From NCBI RefSeq assembly GCF_016925535.1, contig NZ_CP070496.1, positions 1,364,001-1,428,000 of the forward strand: a stretch of 64,000 nucleotides of DNA. Reading direction: 5' to 3'. The notes below the pieces were generated by a model. That model saw only the letters and a list, made by a program, of their open reading frames with translations. It ran no database searches and had not been told where the DNA came from. The stretch comes from Natronoglycomyces albus (lineage in GTDB: Bacteria; Actinomycetota; Actinomycetes; Mycobacteriales; Micromonosporaceae). The translations under genes and the position numbers were made by a program. The first letter of the stretch is position 1. Each line of letters opens with the position of its first letter. This document shows, piece by piece, positions 36,167 through 43,641 of this stretch.

Positions 36167-37630
36167 ATGCGGAGACTCACAAAGCGACGTGTGGCGCTCG
36201 TTGCCGCATTCGCTATGGCAGTCGGTTCCGTGCCGGCCGCGTTTGCCTATGCCAATTCCGGGACGGCTGAAGCGGCGTGCGAGTACGACGCCTGGTCCGC
36301 TAGCGAAATCTACGTCGGCGGCGATCGCGTTAGCCACGACAACGAACAATACGAAGCAAAGTGGTGGACTCGGGGAGAAGTGCCTGGAACCACTGGAGAA
36401 TGGGGCGTCTGGAACGGCCTTGGGCCCTGTGAGGGCGACGATGACCCCACCGATGACCCCACCGATGACCCCACGGACGACCCGACCGATGACCCCACCG
36501 ACCCTCCGCCTCCCCCCGGCGACAACTACAACATCGGCTACTTCACCAACTGGGGCGTCTACGACCGCAATTACCACGTGAAAGACATCGTGGAGACTGG
36601 CTCCGCCGAGCACCTCACCCACATCATGTACGCCTTTGGGAACGTCCAAGGTGGAGAATGTCGCATCGGCGACTCATATGCCGACTACGACCGCTTCTAC
36701 TCCGCTTCCGAATCAGTCGACGGCGTAGCGGACACCTGGGACCCCGGGGCACTGCGGGGAAACTTCAACCAGCTGAAGAAGCTCAAGGAAATGTACCCAC
36801 ACATCCAGGTCGTGTGGTCGTTTGGCGGTTGGACATGGTCCGGCGGCTTCGATGAGGCGGCCCAAAATCCCGAACACTTCGCCAGTTCGTGTTACGACCT
36901 GGTGAACGATCCGCGTTGGGATGGTGTGTTCGACGGTATCGACATCGACTGGGAATACCCGGGCGACTGTGGACTGAGCTGTTCGGACGCCCCTTACGAG
37001 GCATTCCCGAACCTGATGTCGGCATTGCGTGATGAGTTCGGTTCCGACCTGGTGACCGCCGCGATCCCGGCTGACCCTCGCGATGGTGAGAAGTTGGACG
37101 CGGCCGATTACGGCACGGCAAGTCAGTACGTCGACTTCTACATGGCCATGACGTATGACTACTTTGGCGCGTGGGCCGCGCAGGGACCGACGGCGCCGCA
37201 CTCGCCGTTCTCTTGCTACGACGGCATCCCGATCGCTGAGTTCTGCACCGAAGCGACGATTTCCAAGCTACGCAGCCTCGGAGTCTCTGACGAGAAGATT
37301 CTCTTGGGGCTGGGCTTTTACGGTCGTGGCTGGCAAGGCGTGTCGCAGTCAGAACCTGGTGGCACTGCCACAGGGCCCGCTCCCGGCGAGTATGAGCAGG
37401 GGATCAACGACTACAAGGTGTTGATCGAGAATTGTCCGCCCACAGGCACCATCGCCGGAACCAGTTATGCCTACTGTGGAGGCCAGTGGTGGAGCTATGA
37501 CACGCCTGTTGAAATGGAGGCCAAGGCAGCTTGGGCCGCATCTCAAGGTCTAGGTGGCGTGTTCTTCTGGGAGCTTTCCGGGGACCGAAATGGCGAATTG
37601 ATCACGGCGCTCAATAACGGTCTCAATTAG
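36167..37630 (+). CDS. Secreted GH18 chitinase with chitin-binding domain
   Basis: A 487-residue secreted enzyme: signal peptide (about residues 1-37, ending AAFAYANSGTAEA), an N-terminal type 5/12 chitin-binding domain (CEYDAWSASEIYVGGDRVSH, with WWTRGE and WGVWNGLGPC), a DDPTDDPT-repeat linker ending in PPPPP, then a GH18 barrel. The catalytic DxxDxDxE reads DGIDIDWEYP; FGGWTWSGGF and MTYDYFGAW are also family marks. It hydrolyses chitin outside the cell. ATG 36167 has GGGAGG upstream. A close paralogue follows. Confidence 0.95.
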   Translation: MRRLTKRRVALVAAFAMAVGSVPAAFAYANSGTAEAACEYDAWSASEIYVGGDRVSHDNEQYEAKWWTRGEVPGTTGEWGVWNGLGPCEGDDDPTDDPTDDPTDDPTDDPTDPPPPPGDNYNIGYFTNWGVYDRNYHVKDIVETGSAEHLTHIMYAFGNVQGGECRIGDSYADYDRFYSASESVDGVADTWDPGALRGNFNQLKKLKEMYPHIQVVWSFGGWTWSGGFDEAAQNPEHFASSCYDLVNDPRWDGVFDGIDIDWEYPGDCGLSCSDAPYEAFPNLMSALRDEFGSDLVTAAIPADPRDGEKLDAADYGTASQYVDFYMAMTYDYFGAWAAQGPTAPHSPFSCYDGIPIAEFCTEATISKLRSLGVSDEKILLGLGFYGRGWQGVSQSEPGGTATGPAPGEYEQGINDYKVLIENCPPTGTIAGTSYAYCGGQWWSYDTPVEMEAKAAWAASQGLGGVFFWELSGDRNGELITALNNGLN

Positions 37631-37661
37631 TTAAGTACAACGTAATCTGGCGCTGCTCAAG

Positions 37662-37693
37662 AGTGGGGCGGAGGATACATCCTCCGCCCCACT
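37662..37693 (+). terminator. Terminator between the two chitinase genes
   Basis: AGTGGGGCGGAGGAT pairs with its complement ending at 37693 around a two-to-six-base loop. It lies 30 bases after the first chitinase stop, so the two genes are separate units. Confidence 0.7.
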
Positions 37694-37804
37694 TATGCGA
37701 TGACCTGCGAGCCAATGACTTCTGTGGCAGGTGAGGTAGCGATGCCGCCCCGCAGTGCTTTTTGCAGTGCGGATGCTCGAAGTCTGGATTTCCGATTAGG
37801 GCCA

Positions 37805-37833
37805 TTGACTACCGGAACGTACTTATCTATAAA
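37805..37833 (+). promoter_or_regulatory. Promoter of the second chitinase gene
   Basis: TTGACT (37805-37810) and TATAAA (37828-37833) with a 17-bp spacer, then GCTTATCTGTTA and GGATTGGAGGTTGG. The layout matches the first chitinase promoter. Confidence 0.6.
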
Positions 37834-37873
37834 CAAGCTTATCTGTTAAATATCTTTAGGATTGGAGGTTGGC

Positions 37874-39253
37874 GTGTCAACTTTTAAGAAACGTGGTCTG
37901 GTTGCCCTCGCCGTCAGCGTTTTGCTGCTGGCGACCGCCCCGGCCGCATACGCCAACAACAGCGACAGTGACAGTGACACCGAGCCCACCACGACCACAT
38001 GTGAATACCAGCAATGGCAGACTCACACCGTCTACGTTGCCGGAGACCGCGTGAGTCACCTGGGCCAGCAATACGAAGCCAAGTGGTGGACAATGCTCCA
38101 ACAGCCCGGCACGACAGGGGAGTGGGGAGTCTGGAAACACCTCGGCGCGTGCGAGGAAACTCCCGGTGAGGACGCCATTGTCGCCGGTTACTACACCAAC
38201 TGGGGTGAATACAACGTCAAAGACATCGTCGAGACCGGCTCGGCGGAGAAGTTGACACACATCATCTACGCGTTCGGCAACGTCGAAGACGGAGAATGCA
38301 CCATTGGTGACCCCTGGGCCGACTTTCAGCGCCCCTATGAGGCCCACGAATCGGTCGACGGCATTGCCGATGATCCCGACCAAGACCTCAAAGGCAACTT
38401 CAATCAGATCTTGAAGCTCAAAGAGCAGTACCCTCACATTCAGGTTCTGTGGTCGTTTGGCGGTTGGACGTGGTCGGATGGCTTCGACGAAGCGGCAGAG
38501 GACCCCGAACACTTCGCCAGTTCGTGCTTCGACCTGGTCAACGATCCGCAGTGGGATGGCGTGTTCGACGGCATCGACATCGACTGGGAATACCCGGGAG
38601 ACTGCGGCCTGACCTGCTCGGAGGCCCCGTATGAGGCGTACCCAGCTCTCATGTCGGCCCTGCGCGACGAATTTGGCTCCGACTGGTTGACTGCCGCCAT
38701 CAGCGCCGACGCTCGTGACGGTGGCAAGCTCGACAACGCCGATTACGCCGGTGCGGCGGAGTTCATCGACTTCTACATGGTCATGACCTATGACTTCTTT
38801 GGATCCTGGCAACCCGAAGGACCGGTGGCTCCTCACTCGCCGCTGCACTGCTACGAAGGGATTCCCATCGCCGGGTTCTGCGGTGAAAATGCGATCGACA
38901 AGCTCATTGACATGGGCATCGGCGAGGAGAAACTCCTGCTAGGTCTGCCCTTCTACGGTCGAGGGTGGGAAGGCGTGGAAAGCTCAGAGCCAGGCAGCCC
39001 CGCCACCGGAGCCGCCACTGGTGCGGACCGCTATAAGGACCTGATCGAGCGGTGCCCAGCGACCGAAACCGTCGGTGGAACCGCCTACGGCTTCTGCGAT
39101 GGCGAATGGTGGAGCTACGACACGCCCGCAACGGCTGAATATAAGGCCCAGTGGGCGGCGGAGCACAACCTTGGCGGCGTGTTCTTCTGGGAGCTCTCAG
39201 GAGACCGTGATGGCGAGTTGATTACCGGACTGCACGCCGGTCTCAACGGCTAG
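37874..39253 (+). CDS. Secreted GH18 chitinase with chitin-binding domain (paralogue)
   Basis: A 459-residue paralogue of the upstream chitinase with the same order: signal peptide (ending TAPAAYAN), acidic Ser-Asp spacer, type 5/12 chitin-binding domain (CEYQQWQTHTVYVAGDRVSH), a very short linker in place of the DDPT repeats, and a GH18 barrel with the catalytic DGIDIDWEYP and MTYDFFGSW. I chose GTG 37874 because GGAGGTTGG precedes it. The pair probably arose by tandem duplication. Confidence 0.94.
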   Translation: MSTFKKRGLVALAVSVLLLATAPAAYANNSDSDSDTEPTTTTCEYQQWQTHTVYVAGDRVSHLGQQYEAKWWTMLQQPGTTGEWGVWKHLGACEETPGEDAIVAGYYTNWGEYNVKDIVETGSAEKLTHIIYAFGNVEDGECTIGDPWADFQRPYEAHESVDGIADDPDQDLKGNFNQILKLKEQYPHIQVLWSFGGWTWSDGFDEAAEDPEHFASSCFDLVNDPQWDGVFDGIDIDWEYPGDCGLTCSEAPYEAYPALMSALRDEFGSDWLTAAISADARDGGKLDNADYAGAAEFIDFYMVMTYDFFGSWQPEGPVAPHSPLHCYEGIPIAGFCGENAIDKLIDMGIGEEKLLLGLPFYGRGWEGVESSEPGSPATGAATGADRYKDLIERCPATETVGGTAYGFCDGEWWSYDTPATAEYKAQWAAEHNLGGVFFWELSGDRDGELITGLHAGLNG

Positions 39254-39267
39254 CGCCCTGGTAGCCG

Positions 39268-39308
39268 CATTGCGGCGGGACGGACCGTGCTCCCGGCCCG
39301 CCGCAATG
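39268..39308 (+). terminator. Terminator of the second chitinase gene
   Basis: A 12-bp perfect stem (CATTGCGGCGGG at 39268-39279 with 39297-39308) begins 15 bases after the stop. Confidence 0.6.
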
Positions 39309-39420
39309 TGTCGGCCTCAAAGCGGCCCGACGAGTTGGCCCGACCATAGTGGCCCAAACCTCGTCGCGAAGCTGTGTGGCCATAAGCTATCCTTGCTAAC
39401 GGTTCACAGAACTCTAGTAA

Positions 39421-39497
39421 CGGGACGTGGCGCAGCTTGGTAGCGCACTCGCTTTGGGAGCGAGGGGTCGCAGGTTCAAATCCTGTCGTCCCGACCA
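39421..39497 (+). tRNA. tRNA-Pro (anticodon TGG)
   Basis: A full cloverleaf: acceptor CGGGACG paired with CGTCCCG, D-arm GCGCAGCTTGGTAGCGC, anticodon stem CTCGC/GCGAG around the loop TTTGGGA (anticodon TGG), T-arm CAGGTTCAAATCCTG, discriminator A and encoded CCA. It marks the border between the housekeeping region and the island-like region downstream. Confidence 0.97.
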
Positions 39498-39528
39498 AAA
39501 ATCCCAGGTCAGAGGGGCATTTCTGGAT

Positions 39529-40194
39529 TCATCTTGTATCCAGCGGCCTCTCTTGTCCGTCATTTGTCCGTGGGACTTGTCGTCCCGTTTTAACATTAGC
39601 CGATACTAACCAGACGAGTTTGTGGGCTCGATCGTCTCTGGGTGGTCTCTCCGCATCCGCTAATTGATAACGGTTGTCAGTGCTTTCGGCACTCGCACTG
39701 CGCACCCGGTCGAAGTCATCTAGGCGTGGCAGGTCGGTCTGGTTGAGGGTGGGCATGTTCCGCAGAGTCCCGAAACTGGTGATGGCTTCGAGTAGGGAGT
39801 CTTTGAGTCGGGGAGGTAGCAGTGCCAAGTCCCGCAGGTTTTCGATGGGGATGATGTCGAGGTCATAGCGGCCGCGGGTTGAGTCGGTGAATTCTGGCCC
39901 GGTGCGTTTGCCAGCCTTGGGGCTGGAGAGGTGGACTGAGTAGAACAATTGTGTGTCTTGGCTTGTGAGGCATAGGACGGGCCGGGGTCGGACTGTGAAG
40001 GTTGTTCCTTCGCCGAGTTCTTCGCCGAGTTCTTCGCCTAGTTCGCGCAGCAGTGCGGCTTCCAGACTTGGATCGGAGTGCTCGACGTGGCCTCCGGGTA
40101 GCACCCAGTATGGTGTTTGGTCGGGCACGGTGCGTTTGATGGTCAGGATGGCGTTGTCGCCGATGTGGATGATTGCGCGGACACGGATGGCCAT
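39529..40194 (-). CDS. NUDIX hydrolase with expanded repeat in its Nudix box
   Basis: A 221-residue protein starting [29 protein letters not shown] precedes the ATG at 40194. The Nudix box [19 protein letters not shown] is followed by [11 protein letters not shown], encoded by three tandem copies of a 12-bp unit at 40009-40044, so the REUxEExGU motif is extended by repeated LGEE. The last 60 residues, after TSFGTLRNM, do not look like Nudix fold and run up to the tRNA-Pro gene, perhaps a junction-derived tail. Substrate unknown. Confidence 0.75.
   Translation of the reverse strand: MAIRVRAIIHIGDNAILTIKRTVPDQTPYWVLPGGHVEHSDPSLEAALLRELGEELGEELGEGTTFTVRPRPVLCLTSQDTQLFYSVHLSSPKAGKRTGPEFTDSTRGRYDLDIIPIENLRDLALLPPRLKDSLLEAITSFGTLRNMPTLNQTDLPRLDDFDRVRSASAESTDNRYQLADAERPPRDDRAHKLVWLVSANVKTGRQVPRTNDGQERPLDTR
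40009..40044. repeat. Three tandem 12-bp units inside the NUDIX gene
   Basis: TTCGCCGAGTTC at 40009-40020 and 40021-40032, then TTCGCCTAGTTC at 40033-40044. The unit length keeps frame, so copy number could vary without frameshift. Confidence 0.8.
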
Positions 40195-40358
40195 GTTGCC
40201 TTTCTTTGCGTCTTGGGATCTCGGCCGGTTCGCGTGGTCGAGTAGTCCAAAGTGCCTATCGAACATTCCTAACTCACCCCAGGGCCTATGGCTTTGGGGG
40301 TGGATTCAGCGCTGTATCAGCTTTGAACCCACCCCAGTACGTTTGCCGGGCTTTTTCT

Positions 40359-41063
40359 TTAGTGGTTGTCGATGCTCTTGCCGCCTATGTCAGCGCGCTG
40401 CCCGGCTGTTTGCCCGTGCCCGATTCCGGTGCCGGTGAGGTATCGGCGTCCTGCGGTTCGAGTGCGTGGGTATTCCGCGTTCAGTGCGTCCAGGGAGCGT
40501 TGGGCTCGATCCGCCAGTACTAGTTCTACCGACTCATCGGTGCTGGGTGTGTCGTTCGCGGCGCAACGGTGTGCTTGTGCCAGTCGTTTGGTTACCGTAA
40601 TGGCAAATCCCGCGAAGAAGGTGCGTCGGTAGGCTGAGGTGTTCTCGCCGGGGAGCGGTCCCGGTGCGGCCCGAAGCGCTCGGTCGGCCTGGATCAGTAG
40701 CGAGCCGAAGAGCATGAGGGCTTGGTCGATGTCGGTTTTGTGCCCGAAGGCGTGCAGGATCGTTGCACGTCGAGGTGAAACTCCTGGCTTATGGAGTCGG
40801 ACCACTGCGCACCGGAACGCCTCGAAGACCCCAGCGGCGAGTCCGACCTTGTCGACGACGTAGGGGGCGTTGATGTCGACCTTGGTGCTGGTGAGGTTGT
40901 CACTTGTTCCCTGGCGGGCCTCGAGCAAGGCTTGGTCGATACCGTAGCGGGCTGCCAATTCCATTGCTTTGGCTGTGTATGTCTCGGCCTCGGCAGGACT
41001 GGTAGCAGCGTCAGCTGCTTTCGTGAGCAGCGCACGGACTTTCTCGAGTTTCGGGTCAGTCAT
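40359..41063 (-). CDS. DUF2786 domain-containing protein
   Basis: A 234-residue protein whose first 50 residues (KLEKVRALLTKAADAATSPA and YTAKAMELAARYGID) match DUF2786, a helical module found in mobile-element and phage proteins. Middle segments (TFFAGFAITVTKRL) are helical. GAAAGGATCG precedes the ATG. A terminator-like hairpin lies directly in its leader. Function unknown. Confidence 0.8.
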   Translation of the reverse strand: MTDPKLEKVRALLTKAADAATSPAEAETYTAKAMELAARYGIDQALLEARQGTSDNLTSTKVDINAPYVVDKVGLAAGVFEAFRCAVVRLHKPGVSPRRATILHAFGHKTDIDQALMLFGSLLIQADRALRAAPGPLPGENTSAYRRTFFAGFAITVTKRLAQAHRCAANDTPSTDESVELVLADRAQRSLDALNAEYPRTRTAGRRYLTGTGIGHGQTAGQRADIGGKSIDNH

Positions 41064-41085
41064 TGACTGCGATCCTTTCAGATAA

Positions 41086-41121
41086 AAAGCGGCTGGCCGA
41101 CCCCATCGTGGGGCGGCCAGC
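41086..41121 (-). terminator. Terminator-like hairpin in the leader of the DUF2786 gene
   Basis: On the minus strand GCTGGCCG-CCCC-ACGAT-GGGG-T-CGGCCAGC (41121-41092) is followed by CGC and five T (to about 41085). It ends about 20 bases before the DUF2786 ATG, with the ribosome site just after it. It either ends an upstream transcript or acts as an attenuator. Confidence 0.65.
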
Positions 41122-41302
41122 TGACGTTGGGTTGTTTAGGGGAGGGTCCGAAGTCATGTGGACGTAAGGTATTGGTCGAGGTTTATGTCGTAGGTGATTT
41201 TCTCCGCTGCTTTACCGGTACTCCGTTTCTCTGACCCGGGCATCATTCGGTGGCGATGCCGCGTTGGGCACGCTTCCTTGACCCGGCGAGCCCGGTGGCG
41301 AC

Positions 41303-41358
41303 GCAAGGCGGCCCCAGAAGCAATTCACTTGGGAATTGCTTTGCAAGGGCCGCCTTGC
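41303..41358. repeat. Long imperfect inverted repeat
   Basis: GCAAGGCGGCCC...AAGCAATTC (41303-41326) pairs with GAATTGCTTTGCAAGGGCCGCC and TTGC (41333-41358). No gene is apparent around it. It could be a REP-like palindrome or a structured RNA. Confidence 0.5.
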
Positions 41359-41551
41359 AGCGAAGCGGTCGGCACCGGCCGCCGGGTAGCGTGCTTGCCA
41401 ACGCGGCGCGCGGAGGGTTGGCCAGAGAGGGCAGATCCGGGCGACGGGTCGAAGAGCTGACCATGCCCGAGCAATCGAAGTCAACGTAGACCAGATGGAC
41501 ACGCCCTACTCGCGTTCTGCACTCTCACAGGGCCATAAGGAACCAGCCGAA

Positions 41552-41735
41552 TTTTAACGGCGTTAAAAACCACCGTCTAAGTTCTGAACCGTTTCAGGGT
41601 TCAGAACAGGGCAGGGTGAACGATGCTGCCCGTGGCCTCGGGTTGCTCATCACCCTAAGAGGGTTCAGAACGAAATGTAGATGACGCCCGGGGCGGCGGA
41701 GTCTGCTTTCCCGTAACCCTGAGAGGGTTCTTAAC
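41552..41735. repeat. Regularly spaced 12-bp repeats with palindromes
   Basis: AGGGTTCAGAAC occurs at 41596-41607 and 41660-41671, and the variant AGGGTTCTTAAC at 41724-41735, exactly 64 bp apart. The first forms a hairpin with GTTCTGAACC (41581-41590). Just before is the palindrome TTTTAACG-G-CGTTAAAA (41552-41568). No cas genes are near and the intervening sequences are not equal, so this is not called CRISPR; operator or iteron-like sites are possible. Confidence 0.6.
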
Positions 41736-41740
41736 TTGTT

Positions 41741-41790
41741 GGTGCGGTGCGGTGCGGTGCGGTGCGGTGCGGTGCGGTGCGGTGCGGTGC
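41741..41790. repeat. Pentanucleotide tandem repeat (GGTGC) x10
   Basis: Ten perfect copies of GGTGC. The unit is not a multiple of three, so slippage would shift any reading frame across it. It lies 20 bases beyond the stop of the minus-strand gene ending at 41811. Confidence 0.9.
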
Positions 41791-41810
41791 GGTTGGTTTG
41801 GTTAACGTTT

Positions 41811-42122
41811 CTACTTGTTCGTTTCATCATCGCGGGTTTGGTTAGAAGCGTTGACACGTTGCCAAAATTCCACGACTTGGGCTTCTAGCTCGTCGCGCCA
41901 GGCAGCGTTTGGCCACAGATGCGCAGTTACTGGAAGCGCTCGCAGTTCTGGGTTGGTGTCGACCTTGGACACGATCGCTACCAGTGTGCCTACAGCTGCT
42001 CCAGCTTCGGCCGGTTTGGGAAGTGCAAGCCGAACCTCGACTACATGGAGACCTTGACGCGTAACAAGCTCTAGTAGACGCTGTTTGACCCGCACAGTGT
42101 GAACGACCAACGGTTTAAACAT
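41811..42122 (-). CDS. Small unknown protein, last gene of a four-gene overlapping cluster
   Basis: A 103-residue protein (MFKPLVVHTVRVKQRLLELV ... NAAWRDELEAQVVEFWQRV) with no family I recognise; predicted mixed alpha/beta, no signal or membrane segment. Its ATG overlaps the preceding gene by eight bases. Its 3' end is followed by the GGTGC repeats. Confidence 0.55.
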   Translation of the reverse strand: MFKPLVVHTVRVKQRLLELVTRQGLHVVEVRLALPKPAEAGAAVGTLVAIVSKVDTNPELRALPVTAHLWPNAAWRDELEAQVVEFWQRVNASNQTRDDETNK

Positions 42123-42372
42123 GCGCCACCTGGCTGTTCGTTGATAGGCGCTTAGGGCATCGCTGTGCGGCTTGGAATAGGTGATCTAGCCATATTGGAT
42201 TATCGGACCAATTCGCTCCAAGGCGCGATGCGAGCAGTATTGATTGACGGTCTGCGACTTTGATGAGTGCCGCTATTGATCGCGAGCCGTCGTGAACTCT
42301 GACCGTCACCAGTGGCCGGTGCGGGTCACGCTCCAACAATAGAGGGAACCCTCCTATGCGTACCCTAAGCAT
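42115..42372 (-). CDS. Small unknown protein in the overlapping cluster
   Basis: An 85-residue protein (MLRVRIGGFPLLLERDPHRP ... LIKVADRQSILLASRL) with a basic, mostly beta-like N-terminal half. It overlaps both neighbours by eight bases, which indicates translational coupling. No family recognised. Confidence 0.55.
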   Translation of the reverse strand: MLRVRIGGFPLLLERDPHRPLVTVRVHDGSRSIAALIKVADRQSILLASRLGANWSDNPIWLDHLFQAAQRCPKRLSTNSQVAHV

Positions 42373-42754
42373 TGATAGCCACCTTCAAATTGTTTCGACG
42401 CACCATGTCCAATAGCTGTGGTGCGTATGGCCATCCCGGGTCTAGGATGGGTTTGCCCGCGTCCCTCACTTCTCCGAGTACGATGCGTGGGGCGACATCG
42501 AGGTGAAGTGCGACGCCGCAGAACACCCAACCTGTGTGAGGGCGGAGTACCTCCAGGCTGGCTGTCTCGGCGGTGCGTTGTGAGACCCGGAAACGTAGCT
42601 GTCCGATCGTGATGTCTCCGGTATTTTCATTCGTGCCATGGTCGGGCTCAATCAAGGGCAGAACTTGTGTCAGTGGTTCCGCCGATGCGACTATCCGGGG
42701 AATGTCTATGTGGCCCTTCCTACGGGCTCGGCGTTGGCGTAGGCGTTTCAACAT
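42365..42754 (-). CDS. Small unknown protein in the overlapping cluster
   Basis: A 129-residue protein with a very basic N-terminus (MLKRLRQRRARRKGHIDIPR) and a beta-rich body (ITIGQLRFRVSQRTAETASL, GWVFCGVALHLDVAPRI). No family recognised. It overlaps the first gene of the cluster by seven bases (ATGTTGA). Confidence 0.55.
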   Translation of the reverse strand: MLKRLRQRRARRKGHIDIPRIVASAEPLTQVLPLIEPDHGTNENTGDITIGQLRFRVSQRTAETASLEVLRPHTGWVFCGVALHLDVAPRIVLGEVRDAGKPILDPGWPYAPQLLDMVRRNNLKVAINA

Positions 42755-42957
42755 TGGCCCACCGCCTGCGTTTTTGCTGTTTTTATGGATGCTTTTACCG
42801 CTTGGTTACGCCTGTCGCGTAGGCGACGTCCTGAGCCGCACCATGCCAAGCGCAGCCACGTGTTTGATGAATCCGCGCGTCTACAACGGCGGCAGTGGTC
42901 CAGATGCCTCAGCAGTCGTGTCCGAGCCTCATCTGGTGCGATTGCTTCCCATGTCAT
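42748..42957 (-). CDS. Small Cys-containing protein, first gene of the overlapping cluster
   Basis: A 69-residue basic protein with HLDHCRRCRRADSS (a CxxC pair with neighbouring His) and a further WLRLAWCGSGRRLRDRR. A small zinc-binding protein is possible but not shown. GAGGTG precedes the ATG at 42957. It probably starts the four-gene transcript. Confidence 0.55.
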   Translation of the reverse strand: MTWEAIAPDEARTRLLRHLDHCRRCRRADSSNTWLRLAWCGSGRRLRDRRNQAVKASIKTAKTQAVGQC

Positions 42958-43020
42958 CGTTCACCTCGATGTTGGTTGACTGTGGCAACCATGTTTCCGC
43001 TCTGCTGTCGATGGCACCAG

Positions 43021-43048
43021 GACATCGTCGTGACATCTACCGGACATC
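43021..43048 (+). promoter_or_regulatory. GACATC direct repeats, site A
   Basis: Three perfect GACATC at 43021, 43032 and 43043 (period 11 bp), the first preceded by CCAG. The block ends 22 bases before the ATG at 43071. Related blocks occur at 45263 and 47603. Confidence 0.65.
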
Positions 43049-43070
43049 TGGTACGCATAGAGGTGACAAC

Positions 43071-43535
43071 ATGCCCTTGAGCTGCGCAAATGACCGCATG
43101 CGGGGTATGTTCGGTGTCTCAGTAGGTTCCGCCGCGAAGGCGGGCCTGGGGGAGTTTCGAGATTTCCAGGCCCCTTACCTGAATGCGAAAATGATCTTGA
43201 AAACTAGTGATATTCGTACTAGTGTTTCAATCATGTGCATTGAAGGTGAGCTGTTGAACTTCCGTCGCATTCGTGGGAAGCGAGTTGACTTGGAAGGCTT
43301 TACAGGGTCGGAGCTACACGCGCGATGGGCTGATGAGGATTCGCGTTCGTGGACGCATCGGCAGATCACGCTGCATCGCGCGGCCCTTTGGGTCGTCACT
43401 CTCACCTCTTACGAAGGGGGCCGTTCGCGTGTCTATGATGAGCACGCTCGCGCGATGGCTGTAGTCGAGAAGCTTAAGAAGACCCCGAACGGGAGAAACG
43501 AACTGGTCGAATTTCGCAAAAGTGAGACCACGTAG
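43071..43535 (+). CDS. Unknown protein downstream of repeat site A
   Basis: A 154-residue protein. I chose ATG 43071 because GAGGTGACAAC precedes it; the frame is open upstream but there it is antisense to the four-gene cluster. The body (MILKTSDIRTSVSIMCIEGE, FTGSELHARWADEDSRSWTH, LWVVTLTSYEGGRSRVYDEH) is unlike a family I know. It stands convergent to the XRE/TPR regulator gene. Confidence 0.55.
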   Translation: MPLSCANDRMRGMFGVSVGSAAKAGLGEFRDFQAPYLNAKMILKTSDIRTSVSIMCIEGELLNFRRIRGKRVDLEGFTGSELHARWADEDSRSWTHRQITLHRAALWVVTLTSYEGGRSRVYDEHARAMAVVEKLKKTPNGRNELVEFRKSETT

Positions 43536-43641
43536 CCAACGTGGGTGATGTGAACACGACACTGCCAGCCAGCTGGTCAAACTAGCGACTGTTCGGGACT
43601 TTTACCAAGGAGAGCTTGCTGGACATTTACGTCTCAGAGCG

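Noticed and set aside
41596-41735. Three evenly spaced repeats that could suggest a CRISPR array
   Set aside because: Only three units, a 12-bp core, one unit diverged, 52-bp intervals, palindromes of other kinds nearby and no cas genes.
42573-43070. N-terminal extension of the plus-strand ORF ending at 43535
   Set aside because: It is antisense to the overlapping small-gene cluster and a good ribosome site points to ATG 43071.
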